Below are positions 24,901-37,208 of a DNA stretch of 64,000 nt, piece after piece (position 1 is the stretch's first letter; every line of letters starts with the position of its first letter). The translations under genes and the position numbers were made by a program. The notes beneath the pieces were generated by a model, which saw only the letters and a program-made list of their open reading frames with translations, searched no databases and was not told the origin of the DNA. The stretch is from Rhynchonema sp. JSB1_4 (lineage: Eukaryota; Nematoda; Chromadorea; Monhysterida; Xyalidae): the NCBI GenBank assembly GCA_030248065.1, contig JASAMV010007832.1, positions 1 to 64,000 of the forward strand. Direction: 5' to 3'.

Positions 24901-27115
24901 ATAGAAAAAAGTCATGGCATTGTTGTTCGGGCGCTTGGTCCATTTTTTGATAAATGTTTAGTTGGTGAGTAACGCCTTTTTGGAATGCCTGTTGCTAAAA
25001 TGTGAAAAGGAACCAACATACAGCCATAAAGTATCGCACTTATAATACGCACATTCGCATATATTTACTGTCCGATTGCTTCTGCCCTTCGATTATATTA
25101 CTTACCTGTTGTTGTGATGATTATTGCCAAAAAGAAATGTGCCGGGTGCATGAAAAAATCATGATTTAGATGCTGAACTTATTATTTTATGAAGTATGGA
25201 TTTTTATAAATCGGAAATAAATATAGCTGCGCATTATTACTCCGGTTGAAATATGAGCTGTGATCTGCGCAAAATATTCAAAAGCTTGAGAGATCGCACG
25301 AGTTGAAAGCATATTATTGCTGTCAAGGTTATGGGCTTTATACTACATGTATGTAGGTAGTAGTTCAGAAACCGATCCGTGTAAAAAAACAAAGAAAAAC
25401 TATAACGAAAGACAAAACTCCAAGATTGATTGAAAGATCATTTTTCTGAACGCACAGCGCTGGTGATAAATGTTAAGAATAGTTTAGAAACTAAATAAAA
25501 ACAATAATTACTTTCGCGCGCCGAGCGTCGCGGGGCCATTTGTTTTACGAGTGAAATAATCTTCGTGCAAAGACGAAAGTGTAAAACAATCACAATATTT
25601 TATCGATAATTACGGCGATGTAAACGATTAAGAAATATATAATGTAACAAGGTGGTATATATTTTCTTCCAATTTTAATCTGAACTGAGACACACAAAAA
25701 CCGTTATTTTCTGACTAGCTCAAATTCCAAAATTATGCACTTGAGAAAAAGGTTAAGTGGTCGCTTATGCAATCATAAAACCATATAAATGCATATATCG
25801 AAATATCATAACTTCAATCGCGCATAACTTATGAATAAACGGTAACGGAATGGTTACGATTAAACGTACGTAAAGGGCGGTGGCGGTTAGCCACTTCATA
25901 AACTTTTACAAACCACTTGACTTTTACGATATCCAAATAAGGACCCGACAATCATTGGAAAGATGGAATGCTTTCGAATTATGTGTATTATTGGCGCACT
26001 ACAGTGTCCTGGGTGGCTGCATGTCACATTGACATTATGGGGATTAGAGAGTCTGGAGTATCTGTAAATCCAATCTGACGAATTTTGCTGTGTAATGCTA
26101 CGGAATACACATGTATAAACCAATATTCAAGTACGGGGACTTTTTGTTGTAGTTGAACATAAACTTCATCCCAGCGCCCCATTGGTGCATTATCCAGTGG
26201 TCGACTGTTGGTCAGTCATTCTATTACATGGCGACAAGAACTACTGATCCGCATGTTTCGAAAGTCAACGGCCAAAAACTTACGCGCCGCAAATAGTTTA
26301 CACCTGTTTTGCCAACTGAGCATTGTGATTTACAGACAGACCCCTTTATCCTGAGAGAGAGCACAATTCTGTGTTTTCCACAGTTATAATTACCCTGTTG
26401 CTGAATTGGGGTGCCTAAATGGAAATCGCAGGCACACAGTGATCAGAACACAAGTGACTTGCGCCCACCCCTAAATACAACTAACTGACCAACAGTGATA
26501 AATATCATGTGCACATAAACATTCGATCATTTCATTTCATAACTGTGTGTATAAAGTCGTTTTGATGTCTCCATTATTGTATTCAAAGACAAAATGCACA
26601 TGCAGGTCTTGTGCAACGTTTTTTATTCAATATTTGCACCGGTTTTGGGCCACATTTTCTCAAAATTCCTTTATACCAAGTAAAATACAGTTACACTTTT
26701 GGTCACACAAACTGCAATATGCAACACTAGGGCGTGTAACGATGCAAAGTTTACAATCAATTTCAGGAAAGTAGGTGTTGGCTCCTTACTGGAATTACGG
26801 ATTAACTATTACAAGTTCTTCAGAATATTTTGGCAAGATACATCAATAAACTAAATAACTATTATTAACATTGAGATTTCACATACATTCGTGCGCGCGC
26901 ACTACAACAGGAATCCAATGGCCAACAAAATAACAGATAACAACGAAACAAGAAAAGGAAAGTGCAACAACATGACAAAAACGCAACTGACAACAGACTC
27001 AAATTGCACAGCAAACCCGTTATAAAAGTTACTTGCCCAAAAAACGGTAAGCGAACAGGGCACGGCACAACTCCACATCCTAAACAAGAAAATTTCACAA
27101 AAAAGCAGACAAACT
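18916..27115. other. 8.2 kb intergenic region, no gene recognised
   Basis: No open frame here carries a domain signature, phase-consistent splice chain or signal peptide that I can defend. It contains one TGATGTTTCA copy at 19025 and one at 23328, and GCGCGCTTCGCG-type short motifs near 22560-22640. Confidence 0.5.
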
Positions 27116-30100
27116 TCACAGCTTGACCATAAGTGATATGGGACAGTGATCGCTGCCTTTCACCTTCTTGTGAATCACACTGTCACAAATACAATCCGTG
27201 AATCGGTCGGACACGACGAAATAGTCGAGGCGCCTGAATTATAAAGGGGAATGTTGTGAATCGATGAAGGACAGGACATTAATACAGCAGGTGATCGATG
27301 ATGGTCTTGGTTGCGTGTCGTCTGCAATCAAGAATCAGGTAGACGTGACTAACATAAAGAGCCGTATCAACTTTGCTGGCAAGGGCTAGGTATGGATTCG
27401 GGCAAATTATGGTTGCGCTGGTTGTTGTGATAGAGTTGGCACACTAATTTCGGCCAGCGTAAAACATGTTCGCCTGCACCAAATGAAGAACTGTTTCGCT
27501 GGCCGAAATTAGTGGGCAAACCCTATCACAACATGCAGCTCAACCTAAATTGGCTCGAATCCATGCTAAGCCCACGCCACGTCGGTGCCAGCAAAGTTGA
27601 TACGGACCAAAGTCTGTCGCACTCAGAAAACGGATCAGCTTGGCACTTTTGTCTGGTTAACATGCGCGCTCAATTAATGTCGTAAAAAACATCATTGAAA
27701 TAGTAACGTGACCAAGCATATCCTGTCACCAAGTTTGATACCAGAACTAGTCCTGACAAACAAAAGTCAGACAAAAGAACGATAAAGACAAAAAAAGCCC
27801 CGACCATCCAATGTCCTTGTCACGCGCATTGCCCCGATACGACCAGAACGTGTAGGCCGACTCCTGGTCTGGATACAGGGCACGGAACGAGTCGGTGAAA
27901 CCCTGAATCAGCAAGAAAGAAGTTGTCTCACAATCCTAAATTGACCGGTCGCAGAAGCGAACCTCGTTCAACAAATCCGTGAAATCGTTACGCTCCTCAT
28001 CGCAGAAACCGGGCGTTTTGTTGCGATTGTTCTTCGGATTGCGCAAATCTGCAAATGCACGTCAGTTCGGGATCGGAGGGTGTGTGGATTTTCTGTGTGT
28101 GAGGCGTGGGTGGGTGTGCAGGGCCACAAATTCCGATCCGCAGAAAGCAGCAAAAATACTTGTCAATTCAACAACACGCACAATAAGTGCAACGAAAAAA
28201 CAAAGCACGCGGCTAACCGATGTCCTGATGAGCGACATTCAAGTCTCCAGTGTAAATAACCGGTTTCTTTTTGTCCAGACTCTTGATGTACTCGAGAAGG
28301 TCGAGGTCCCATTCCTGTGATGAAAAGCCGAGTTTTTGTAGATTTGCTGCTTTCTTGTGTTCAAAATAAGGCACGCAACGATCACCTTCGAACGATATTT
28401 CAAACGCTCCAATTTCTGTCCGCTATTCGGCACATAGGCACTGACCTGAAAAACAAAATTTTTATCAGAAGGGGGAATTCGCGAATCGGTTTTGAGCGGA
28501 GCGCTCAATGGAAAGTTCAGTTGCAGGGTTCCGTCAAAAACGCCGAAAAAAAATCCCGAAAAGGTTTTCGGCGTTTTTTTGGCACTTTTTTCGGCATTTT
28601 TGACGGCCACCCAACTTTCCAATACCCCGCGAAACCTAGCTAGACAGGCACTCCAATTTCAATGCTAAATACAACAGCCCAACTCCTCCCTTTCCACTCA
28701 ACTGAACCGTTTCATGAATTCCACCCATGGTTTGGAATTTGAGAACACAAAAATAAGAACAAAATGGAAACATCAAAAGATAGATCAAACCAGATAAAAG
28801 TGGTTATATTCAGCCGTAAGCAGGCGGCCTTCCCCATCGTGTTTGTCGATTCCGAGCCCAAAATCAACAGAAATCGGCTCAATCTTGCTGTAAAGCGCCA
28901 CGCCAGCGTAACCCTGTTTGGCGGTGCTGCTTTGGAAATACGCGTGGTAGTCGCCTGCAAAATTATCTTCATTTCAAAATGAAAATAAAAGTTGGCAATT
29001 TGACAATCAATCGCCGCATAACAGTGGACTGGATACAATTCCGAAAATAAGCTGATATATGCCAAAGTTAGGGTGCGTATAATCATTAATCATATCGGAC
29101 TGTGGAAACGAAAATTTTTCTGTCATAGTTTCCCACTTCCGTTTTCCACTATGACTGTATGCATATCATCGGAAATCGGATACGAAACAAATCATTTTCT
29201 ATGGCAGTCATGTTTTGATATAAGACATAAATATTATCTGTGCCACTCAAATTTCGGCCGCTAATTGGTCAGATTCTACGCAACAACTGTTTTGTTTCAT
29301 TACCATTTTAGTCGAAACGGAAAGCGGAAATGGAAAACTTGGACACATGAATACTTTTCATTTCCATTTTCCGATGTGACTGTTTGCGCGCCCCGAAACT
29401 GAAAGCAATTTGTAATACCAACCGATTTTCTTCGCTTCTGGTGGAACATCGGTCGCACTGCATTTAGTTTCTTGAATACAGAATATATCCGAGTCGAACT
29501 TCTTCATCTCTGCGAGACCACCGTTCTGGAAGAGCGAAAGTTGAAGAAAAGTTGTAATTTACAACAACAAAACTGCAAATTATTTTAATTTTTACCTTTA
29601 TCCAAGCTCGCAGTCCGTTCACATTCCATGACGTGATCGTCAGATTGGGTTTGGCCGTGCATTTGGTGATTTGCTTGATGGTCGCTCGAGCGTCCGATGA
29701 AACTGCAAAAGTTAGGGCGGCCTTACGTAAAACTAGGAAATTAGAAGCATTTCCTATTTCCCAGTTTTACGTAAGGCCGCCCTTACAAGTGCGAGTGGCG
29801 ATATCACAACTGGCGATGATGACCGGATCGGGTGGAACCTTCCCTGTCTTGGTCGGGTCACGAGACTTTCGAAGAGAGTTACTGGAGCAGCTAATTTCGA
29901 GCAGCTTAAAAAAGGCAAAAGTTGCTCTCCGACCTAAAGAAACGACTTGAAAACTGGGCGAAATGAGGGGCTGCAGTAAATCTCTCATAAATTCTCCTTA
30001 ATGCTGAAATCACACGTGACGAAGGCAAGTCACATCCGATCCGATCACCAAGTCTGATATCGCCGAAAATGAAACGCGGCGAATCGGAGGTTGTCAAGGC

Positions 30101-30466
30101 AATGAGTTTTTTTTCACCGACAACCAGTATTTCTCTTAATCAAATTTAGCAAAGTTCCAGCTACAAAATTTTTTTTGAAAAGCTAGCAAATTTTTAAGAT
30201 TTAGCAGACTACAAGTCAGAAAATTTGTGCATTGCATATTAAGGCCAAAAAAGCAAGTAAATTGGCATATCAGAAGCAAAAAGCTACCAACATTTTCATT
30301 TTATTGAGCTTCTAACTAGTAGCCTATTTAAAAAAACAAATTCTGTGAGACAACCATCATCGCTTGATCGGCTCGTACTCGATTTGCTGCCATTTTCCTC
30401 CTCACTCGCAGCTACTGTAGCTTTGGATCGCTTGGAGTTCGCTGACGTCGCCAGACCTTGCGAGGC
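27116..30466 (-). CDS. APEX1: AP endonuclease, exonuclease III/APE1 family
   Basis: Nuclear base-excision-repair enzyme that cuts the backbone 5' of abasic sites. Minus-strand exons: 30355-30466 (Ser/Lys-rich, disordered), 29596-29702, 29423-29525, 28791-28954, 28386-28445, 28218-28314, 27963-28048, 27805-27902, 27116-27233, all joining in phase. Catalytic residues are present: N in SWNVNGLRAW, E in IQETKC, Y in SAYVPNSG, D and N in YTGDLNVAH, D in GWRLDYF, and D-H in GSDHCP. DLRNPKNNRNKTPGF and YPDQESAYTFWSY also match. The redox cysteine of mammalian APE1 (CSWNV) is threonine here (ITSWNV). The first exon with the ATG was not found; 29787-29904 is an alternative upstream exon. Confidence 0.92.
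27361..27606. mobile_element. Fold-back element in the last APEX1 intron
   Basis: GCCGTATCAACTTTGCTGGC at the left pairs with TGCCAGCAAAGTTGATACGG at the right; CTAATTTCGGCCAGCG / CGCTGGCCGAAATTAG forms an inner stem. Confidence 0.75.
28510..28622. mobile_element. Short fold-back element in an APEX1 intron
   Basis: GGAAAGTT ... GTCAAAAACGCCGAAAA at the left is the inverted complement of TTTTCGGCATTTTTGAC ... AACTTTCC at the right. Inside are further CGAAAA/TTTTCG pairs. Confidence 0.6.
29712..29785. mobile_element. 74-bp near-perfect hairpin (MITE) abutting an APEX1 acceptor
   Basis: TTAGGGCGGCCTTACGTAAA and its complement form a 23-bp stem with one mismatch; an inner AGGAAAT/ATTTCCT stem follows. 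It sits 10 bases upstream (gene sense) of the exon at 29702. The ends resemble those of the element at 16291-16478. Confidence 0.8.
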
Positions 30467-31480
30467 CTGCGGTAAGAAAGAAAAAAATGACTCAGGGGGG
30501 TGCGCGGAAACTGGATGGCTAAAGTCGGCGTTCGGTCTCGGTCCGATTTTGGGGTCTAAGGAAAAAAATGGTCCGGAAAAGGTAAACTTTGCAAAAATTT
30601 TCTTGCACAGACATGTCAGGAAGACCCAAAATCAGGAAAAAGTCACTTTTTGAAGTAGAAAATTTTACCTATTTTTACCCCTTTTTGGAAAAAAATCATA
30701 AAAAGGGTATTTTCGCGACTTTTGAGAACATTGACCTAAAAATCACACATTTTGTGAAAAAATGCCAATTTTAGGCCTAAAAATGGTCATTTTAGGCAAA
30801 AATTATGGAAATTAGTGTAACCGGAGGCAGTGGTGTAGCTACCCAGGCGGGGCGGCAACCTACTGTACCACCAAAAATGTGGGGCGGCAACCTACCTACT
30901 GTACCGGGCGAGCTAGGGAGGGGGAAGAAAATTTTTTAGGTTGAAATTTTGACGAAAATGTGCTCTAAAACGCTAATTTCGCGCGTAGCGCGCAATTTTT
31001 CTCCTATTTGGAGTGAAAAATACCGATTTTATACCATTTTGAGCCAAAAATAGCAACTTACTGTGCCACCAATCCCGCTCTGGTACTCAATGTCACCAAT
31101 CTCTTTTTATTCGCTGGGTTACGGTAGCACAGCCCAAACCAGCGTGGTCATCAAGCATTTTGCCATACCCCACCGAAATAGAACCCCCAGAGATCGGAAA
31201 TGCCCCCCACCCCAAAAACAGAGCCCCAAAAAAACAGAGCCCCAACCACTCCCCAAAACAGCTGCACTCCCCCCAAAAACGGAGCCCCCTCCAAACCTCT
31301 CAGATGTAGTTTTGGAAAAGCCACAAAAAATAAAAAACAACCCTCTCTGGTACGGTATCTCCACCAATTTTTCCCAAATTCCCCTAAAATTCTCCCCACC
31401 CCCCTCCAAATCGGATTCCCCCAAAAAAGTCCGCCCGCAATCGGGCCGGGTTTGGCCCGCCCGGCCCGGCCCGAGCTCCA
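30467..31480. other. AT-rich and C-rich repeat sequence
   Basis: 30832-31075 is a copy of an element also found inverted at about 47260-47503 (shared CCAGGCGGGGCGGCAACC and a CGCGCGTAGCGCG motif). It starts with CAGTGGTGTAGCTAC, a likely TIR. 31190-31430 is built from CCCCAAAAACAGAGCCCC-like units. Confidence 0.55.
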
Positions 31481-32275
31481 AAACTGTATCTGACTGTTCA
31501 GTCACTCACAAGTGACCGAAGTGTCATGTGAATGGTACCAAAACTATATCTCACTGTTCAGTTACTCACAAGTAACCGAAGTGTGATTGGGTGGTGCCAA
31601 AACGGTATCTCACTGTTCAGTCACTCACAAGTGACCGAAGTGTGATGTGAATGGTGTCAAAACTGTATCTGGCTGTTCAGTCACTCACAAGTGACCGAAG
31701 TGTGTTTGAGTGGTGCCAAAACGGTATCTCACTGTTCAGTCACTCACAAGTGACCGAAGTGTGATGTGAATGGTGTCAAAACTGTATCTGGCTGTTCAGT
31801 CACTCACAAGTGACCGAAGTGTGAGTGGTGCCAAAACTGTATCTGACTGTTCAGTCACTCACAAGTGACCGAAGTGTCATGTGAATGGTACCAAAACTAT
31901 ATCTCACTGTTCAGTTACTCACAAGTGACCGAAGTGTGATTGAGTGGTGCCAAAACTGTTCTCACTATTCAGTCACTCACAAGTGACCGAAGTGTGGTGT
32001 GAGTGGTGTCAAAACTATATCTCACTGTTCGGTTACTCACAAGTAACCGAAGTGTGGTGTGAGTGGTGTGAAAACTATATCTCACTGTTCGGTTACTCAC
32101 AAGTAACCGAAGGGTAATTGAGTGGTGCCAAAACTGTATCTCACTGTTTCAGTCACTCACAAGTAACCGAAGTGTGATTGAGTGGTGCCAAAACGGTATC
32201 TTACTGTTCAGTCACTCACAAGTGACCGAAGTGTGAGTGGTGCCAAAACTGTATCTGACTGTTCAGTCACTCACA
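31481..32275. repeat. Tandem array of about 13 units of 58-66 bp
   Basis: Each unit carries GTCACTCACAAGTGACCGAA, in which GTCACT and AGTGAC form a small hairpin. The array is flanked on both sides by GGCCCGGCCCG-rich sequence (31443-31472 and 32288-32332). Confidence 0.9.
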
Positions 32276-32571
32276 GCCAGGCAAAATCCGGCCGGCCCGG
32301 CCCGTTTTGGCTTGAGGTTGGCCCGGCCCGGCCTGAGCGTTGTTTTGGGGAGTCAAGTCTCTCTCTACCGGGCGCCGGAGAAAACAAAAACAAAAAACAA
32401 AACTCTGATCACAACGAACCGTTCTATGCAGACTTTCAACTGCACCTCTCGTAATCGTCAAATTGCTGGTGCTCTGGTGTGCCAGATGTCCACCGTTGTC
32501 GTTTCCAAGCGGCTGCAAAAGCCCAGCTGGACAAAACTGCCTTGGACAAAACTGCAAGAAAAAATTCTTGA

Positions 32572-32850
32572 TATTGGTCGCACAATGACTTTATAAGAAT
32601 TGGTCAACTTTTTTTCCTGAATCGTAAAGAGGGACAGGGACGGGGCAATGACGTTGCGTTGCGCGATCACACACAATACACGTAGTAAAGAGAATGTTTC
32701 AGACCTGCGGCAACGTGGTTGATCTGCTAGATTATTTTCAGCTGAAAATGTTTTGTGAGAATCACAAATAGCACAGTAGTTAAGAGTGACTGAACGTGAA
32801 TATCAGGATTGATTTTGATGAATTCTTATATAGCCATTGTGCTACCAATA
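32572..32850. mobile_element. TIR element (MITE), copy 2
   Basis: Close relative of 6998-7273; starts ATTGGTCGCACAATGACTTT and ends CCATTGTGCTACCAATA. Confidence 0.8.
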
Positions 32851-32981
32851 CCAACCGAGACTTCGGCAGCTCGTTTTGTCGGCGTTCCATCAATTCCATT
32901 TGTTTCTTGTTTGTTGTTGTTGTCGTTTGTTGTTCTAACGTCTGTTTTTTTCTTCGAAAGCTTCTGAAAAGTAACTAACTT

Positions 32982-33560
32982 TTAGCGCGTATAAAAGGAA
33001 CACACCTGAATGCCATAAGTAGAGCGCCACCCTTTCAGTTCCCCCGCCCAAAATCCTTTCCTTGCCACACAATGACAACCCCCCCCCCTAAAAAAAAAGA
33101 GCCCCCTCCAAAAACTCCAAAATAGCCTCCCCCCCCCAAAACGGCCCCCTCCAAAAATATAGCCCTCCCCCCCAAACAGAGCCCCCCTCAAAAAAACAGA
33201 GCCCCCAGACCCCCAACATCAGGCCTGACTGGGTCTCGGTTTTGACTTTTCAAGTCGGACCAGACCGGGCAGGTTTGGAAAAATTGAAGAAGTTAAACCA
33301 CAAAAATTAAAAATAAACCCAAGCTAAACCCTGCACGGCCCAAACTTTGCACCAAATCTCCGGCTGGGCCCGGCCAACCTAAAGGCATCCATCCAGAGGT
33401 CGCAACCGGCCGGGTTTGGCCAGCCCGACCCGGTGCCCTTCCGGGCCCCAACCCTCCGAGTCCGGCCCCCCCGCCCAAAATTCTTTCCTTGCCAGAAAAA
33501 TGAAAAACAACCCGAAGCCCCCCCCCAAAACAGAGCCCCTCCAAAAATATAGCCTTCTGA
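32982..33560. repeat. C-rich duplicated simple sequence
   Basis: Two related blocks, 33040-33200 and 33460-33560, share CCCGCCCAAAAT.CTTTCCTTGCC followed by long C runs. The minus strand has many G runs able to form quadruplexes. Confidence 0.5.
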
Positions 33561-34248
33561 CCTTGTCGTCTAAAAAACACACACGCACTCATTCACGTGA
33601 CCAACACGTGAATGACACACGTCACCGCGGCAACAACCAATCACCGCAGCGAACGGCTGATTGGCTGATTGCTCATTGGCTGACTCCGCCCACAGCGCGA
33701 AACACGCTGGGAAGAAAATTTCGCAATGCGAAAAACATTTCAGATGACCGTACGAGCGATAGAAGCAAAAAATAAAAAATCCGGCTCCATTGATGACCAC
33801 AAAATCACAAGAGCTTCAGATTGATATGCGACTCGACCGGATTCATTCAGTTTCCTGGGAGGAGATAGCAAACAAACGAAAACATGTCGCCGCCGGACTG
33901 CGCTTTTTTCAGGGCCCTGAAAAACCACTTTATACTGCACCGATTGCACCCAAATTTTCAGCGTTTTGTGCAGGCTCAACCAGCTCTTGAAAGCAATCAA
34001 AACATCTTCGAAAACCAAACACACGCCTTAACGCCTGCACCCCCGATTTAACACGTCAGGTATAGGGAAAAATCGGTTTTTCCAGCCTGCTGATGTTTCA
34101 CGCGCATGTCAAAATTTCTTTTTGCCAAAAGCTTTACCTACATCAAGGTGTCTTTCATATACATATAAGACCAACCGCCAATCTCAACTCCTTGCACTCA
34201 ATAATAAAAGACAACACCAAAAAAAAAACAGAAAACACCAACCCCCCA

Positions 34249-36469
34249 ACCTTTCATAGACTTCAAAAGAAGGGGCAGGATACATCCACAGAACGCGGCG
34301 GCCTGACCACACTGCGCAGTCTCCTATTGATGAACTCATACACAGGATACTAATATTCAAAACTGGAAGATAACAGAGGCAAACATGGCACAAGCATCCC
34401 AGCCTTTCAGACTTCAAAAGAAGGGGCAGTGGGATACCGCGGCCAGAGGCAGCCCAGAGAAAAAAGAAACTACACTGCGCAGTCTCCTATTGATGAACTC
34501 ATACACAGGATACTAATATTCAAAACTGGAAGATAACAGAGGCAAACATGGCACAAGCATCCCAGCCTTTCAGACTTCAAAAGAAGGGGCAGTGGGATAC
34601 CGCGGCCAGACTACACTGCGCAGTCTCCTATTGATGAACTCATACACAGGATACTAATATTCAAAACTGGAAGATAACAGAGGCAAACATGGCACAAGCA
34701 TCCCAGCCTTTCAGACTTCAAAAGAAGGGGCAGTGGGATACCGCGGCCAGACTACACTGCGCAGTCTCCTATTGATGAACTCATACACAGGATACTAATA
34801 TTCAAAACTGGAAGATAACAGAGGCAAACATGGCACAAGCATCCCAGCCTTTCAGACTTCAAAAGAAGGGGCAGTGGGATACCGCGGCCAGACTACACTG
34901 CGCAGTCTCCTATTGATGAACTCATACACAGGATACTAATATTCAAAACTGGAAGATAACAGAGGCAAACATGGCACAAGCATCCCAGCCTTTCAGACTT
35001 CAAAAGAAGGGGCAGTGGGATACCGCGGCCAGACTACACTGCGCAGTCTCCTATTGATGAACTCATACACAGGATACTAATATTCAAAACTGGAAGATAA
35101 CAGAGGCAAACATGGCACAAGCATCCCAGCCTTTCAGACTTCAAAAGAAGGGGCAGTGGGATACCGCGGCCAGACTACACTGCGCAGTCTCCTATTGATG
35201 AACTCATACACAGGATACTAATATTCAAAACTGGAAGATAACAGAGGCAAACATGGCACAAGCATCCCAGCCTTTCAGACTTCAAAAGAAGGGGCAGTGG
35301 GATACCGCGGCCAGACTACACTGCGCAGTCTCCTATTGATGAACTCATACACAGGATACTAATATTCAAAACTGGAAGATAACAGAGGCAAACATGGCAC
35401 AAGCATCCCAGCCTTTCAGACTTCAAAAGAAGGGGCAGTGGGATACCGCGGCCAGACTACACTGCGCAGTCTCCTATGGGTGAACTCATACACATGGTAC
35501 TAATATTCCAAACTGGAAGATAACAGAGGCAAACATGGCACAAGCATCCCAGCCTTTCAGACTTCAAAAGAAGGGGCAGTGGGATACCGCGGCCAGACTA
35601 CACTGCGCAGTCTCCTATTGATGAACTCATACACAGGATACTAATATTCAAAACTGGAAGATAACAGAGGCAAACATGGCACAAGCATCCCAGCCTTTCA
35701 GACTTCAAAAGAAGGGGCAGTGGGATACCGCGGCCAGACTACACTGCGCAGTCTCCTATTGATGAACTCATACACAGGATACTAATATTCAAAACTGGAA
35801 GATAACAGAGGCAAACATGGCACAAGCATCCCAGCCTTTCAGACTTCAAAAGAAGGGGCAGTGGGATACCGCGGCCAGACTACACTGCGCAGTCTCCTAT
35901 TGATGAACTCATACACAGGATACTAATATTCAAAACTGGAAGATAACAGAGGCAAACATGGCACAAGCATCCCAGCCTTTCAGACTTCAAAAGAAGGGGC
36001 AGTAGGATACCGCGGCCAGACTACACTGCGCAGTCTCCTATTGATGAACTCATACACAGGATACTAATATTCAAAACTGGAAGATAACAGAGGCAAACAT
36101 GGCACAAGCATCCCAGCCTTTCAGACTTCAAAAGAAGGGGCAGTAGGATACCGCGGCCAGACTACACTGCGCAGTCTCCTATTGATGAACTCATACACAG
36201 GATACTAATATTCAAAACTGGAAGATAACAGAGGCAAACATGGCACAAGCATCCCAGCCTTTCAGACTTCAAAAGAAGGGGCAGTGAGATACCGCGGCCA
36301 GACTACACTGCGCAGTCTCCTATGGGTGAACTCTTACACAGGATACTAATATTCAAAACTGGAAGATAACAGAGGCAAACATGGCACAAGCATCCCAGCC
36401 TTTCAGACTTCAAAAGAAGGGGCAGTGAGATACCGCGGCCAGACTACACTGCGCAGTCTCCTATGGATG
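34249..36469. repeat. 141-bp satellite, block A (about 15-16 copies)
   Basis: Exact period of 141 (unit starts CCCAGCC at 34561, 34702, 34843 and so on). Unit landmarks are CAGACTTCAAAAGAAGGGGC, GATACCGCGGCCAG, ACTGCGCAGTCTCCTATTG and AGGCAAACATGGCACAAGCA. Copies are nearly identical, so homogenisation is recent. No open frame runs through it. Confidence 0.97.
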
Positions 36470-37208
36470 CAGTGGTTAATAAAAAAATTTTTTTATTCAA
36501 ACCCCATTTTTTTTTTAAAAAAAAATTTTTTTTTTAATTTAAAAAAAAATTTTTTTATTCCAGCCAAAAACTGCCATAAACGAAAAAAAATGAGCGCTAA
36601 AGCAAAAAATAGTGGCATTTTTCTTCCATAACGTGTGGTAAGTGCATATAAAGCACTCACGACACGAAAACAATACTAACAATGGTCAATGAGTACCAAC
36701 AGTAGTCAGGTACACACCCGTACACTTCCTCCACGTGGTGTGGGTGCCTTGGTGTGGCTTTGTGACACTCAAGACGGTAAATTTGGGTGAAACTATTGCC
36801 TCTTGGTACACGACCAATGCAAATATGTGACAAACAGTGTAAATATAGAGTGAATATCACACCGAATCACTGCTTTCGGGTCTGTTGCATGGATAAATGC
36901 ATGCCCACCCAGTCACATGTACATGTGTAATCATATGAGAGGCCATGTGAGTGTGTGCACTATGTCTAGATGCCACAAAACAACGATTATGGCACCCAAT
37001 ACACCCATGGTAGGGTCGGGTGATGTTAACAGTAGCAATTTTTATGCAAAAAATAGCACTTTTAGAGCAAAAAAATAGAGAAATTTTCGAATTTTGAAAT
37101 AATAAAAAAAAAATTTTTTTTTTAACTTTTGGAACGACTTTTTTTTTTTAAAAAAAAAAATTTTTTTTTAAATAAAAAAAAAATTTTTTTTTTTTTAAAA
37201 AACCACTG
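36470..37208. mobile_element. hAT-like element inserted in the 141-bp satellite
   Basis: Ends CAGTGGTT and AACCACTG are inverted; the 8-bp duplication TATGGATG flanks it (36462-36469 and 37209-37216). Long A and T homopolymers line both termini. No transposase frame. Confidence 0.85.

Noticed and set aside
29787..29904. Alternative 5' exon of APEX1
   Set aside because: It is in phase with 29702 at its 3' side, but the Ser/Lys-rich exon at 30355-30466 joins 29702 directly in phase and looks more like an APE1 N-terminus. Kept only as an alternative.
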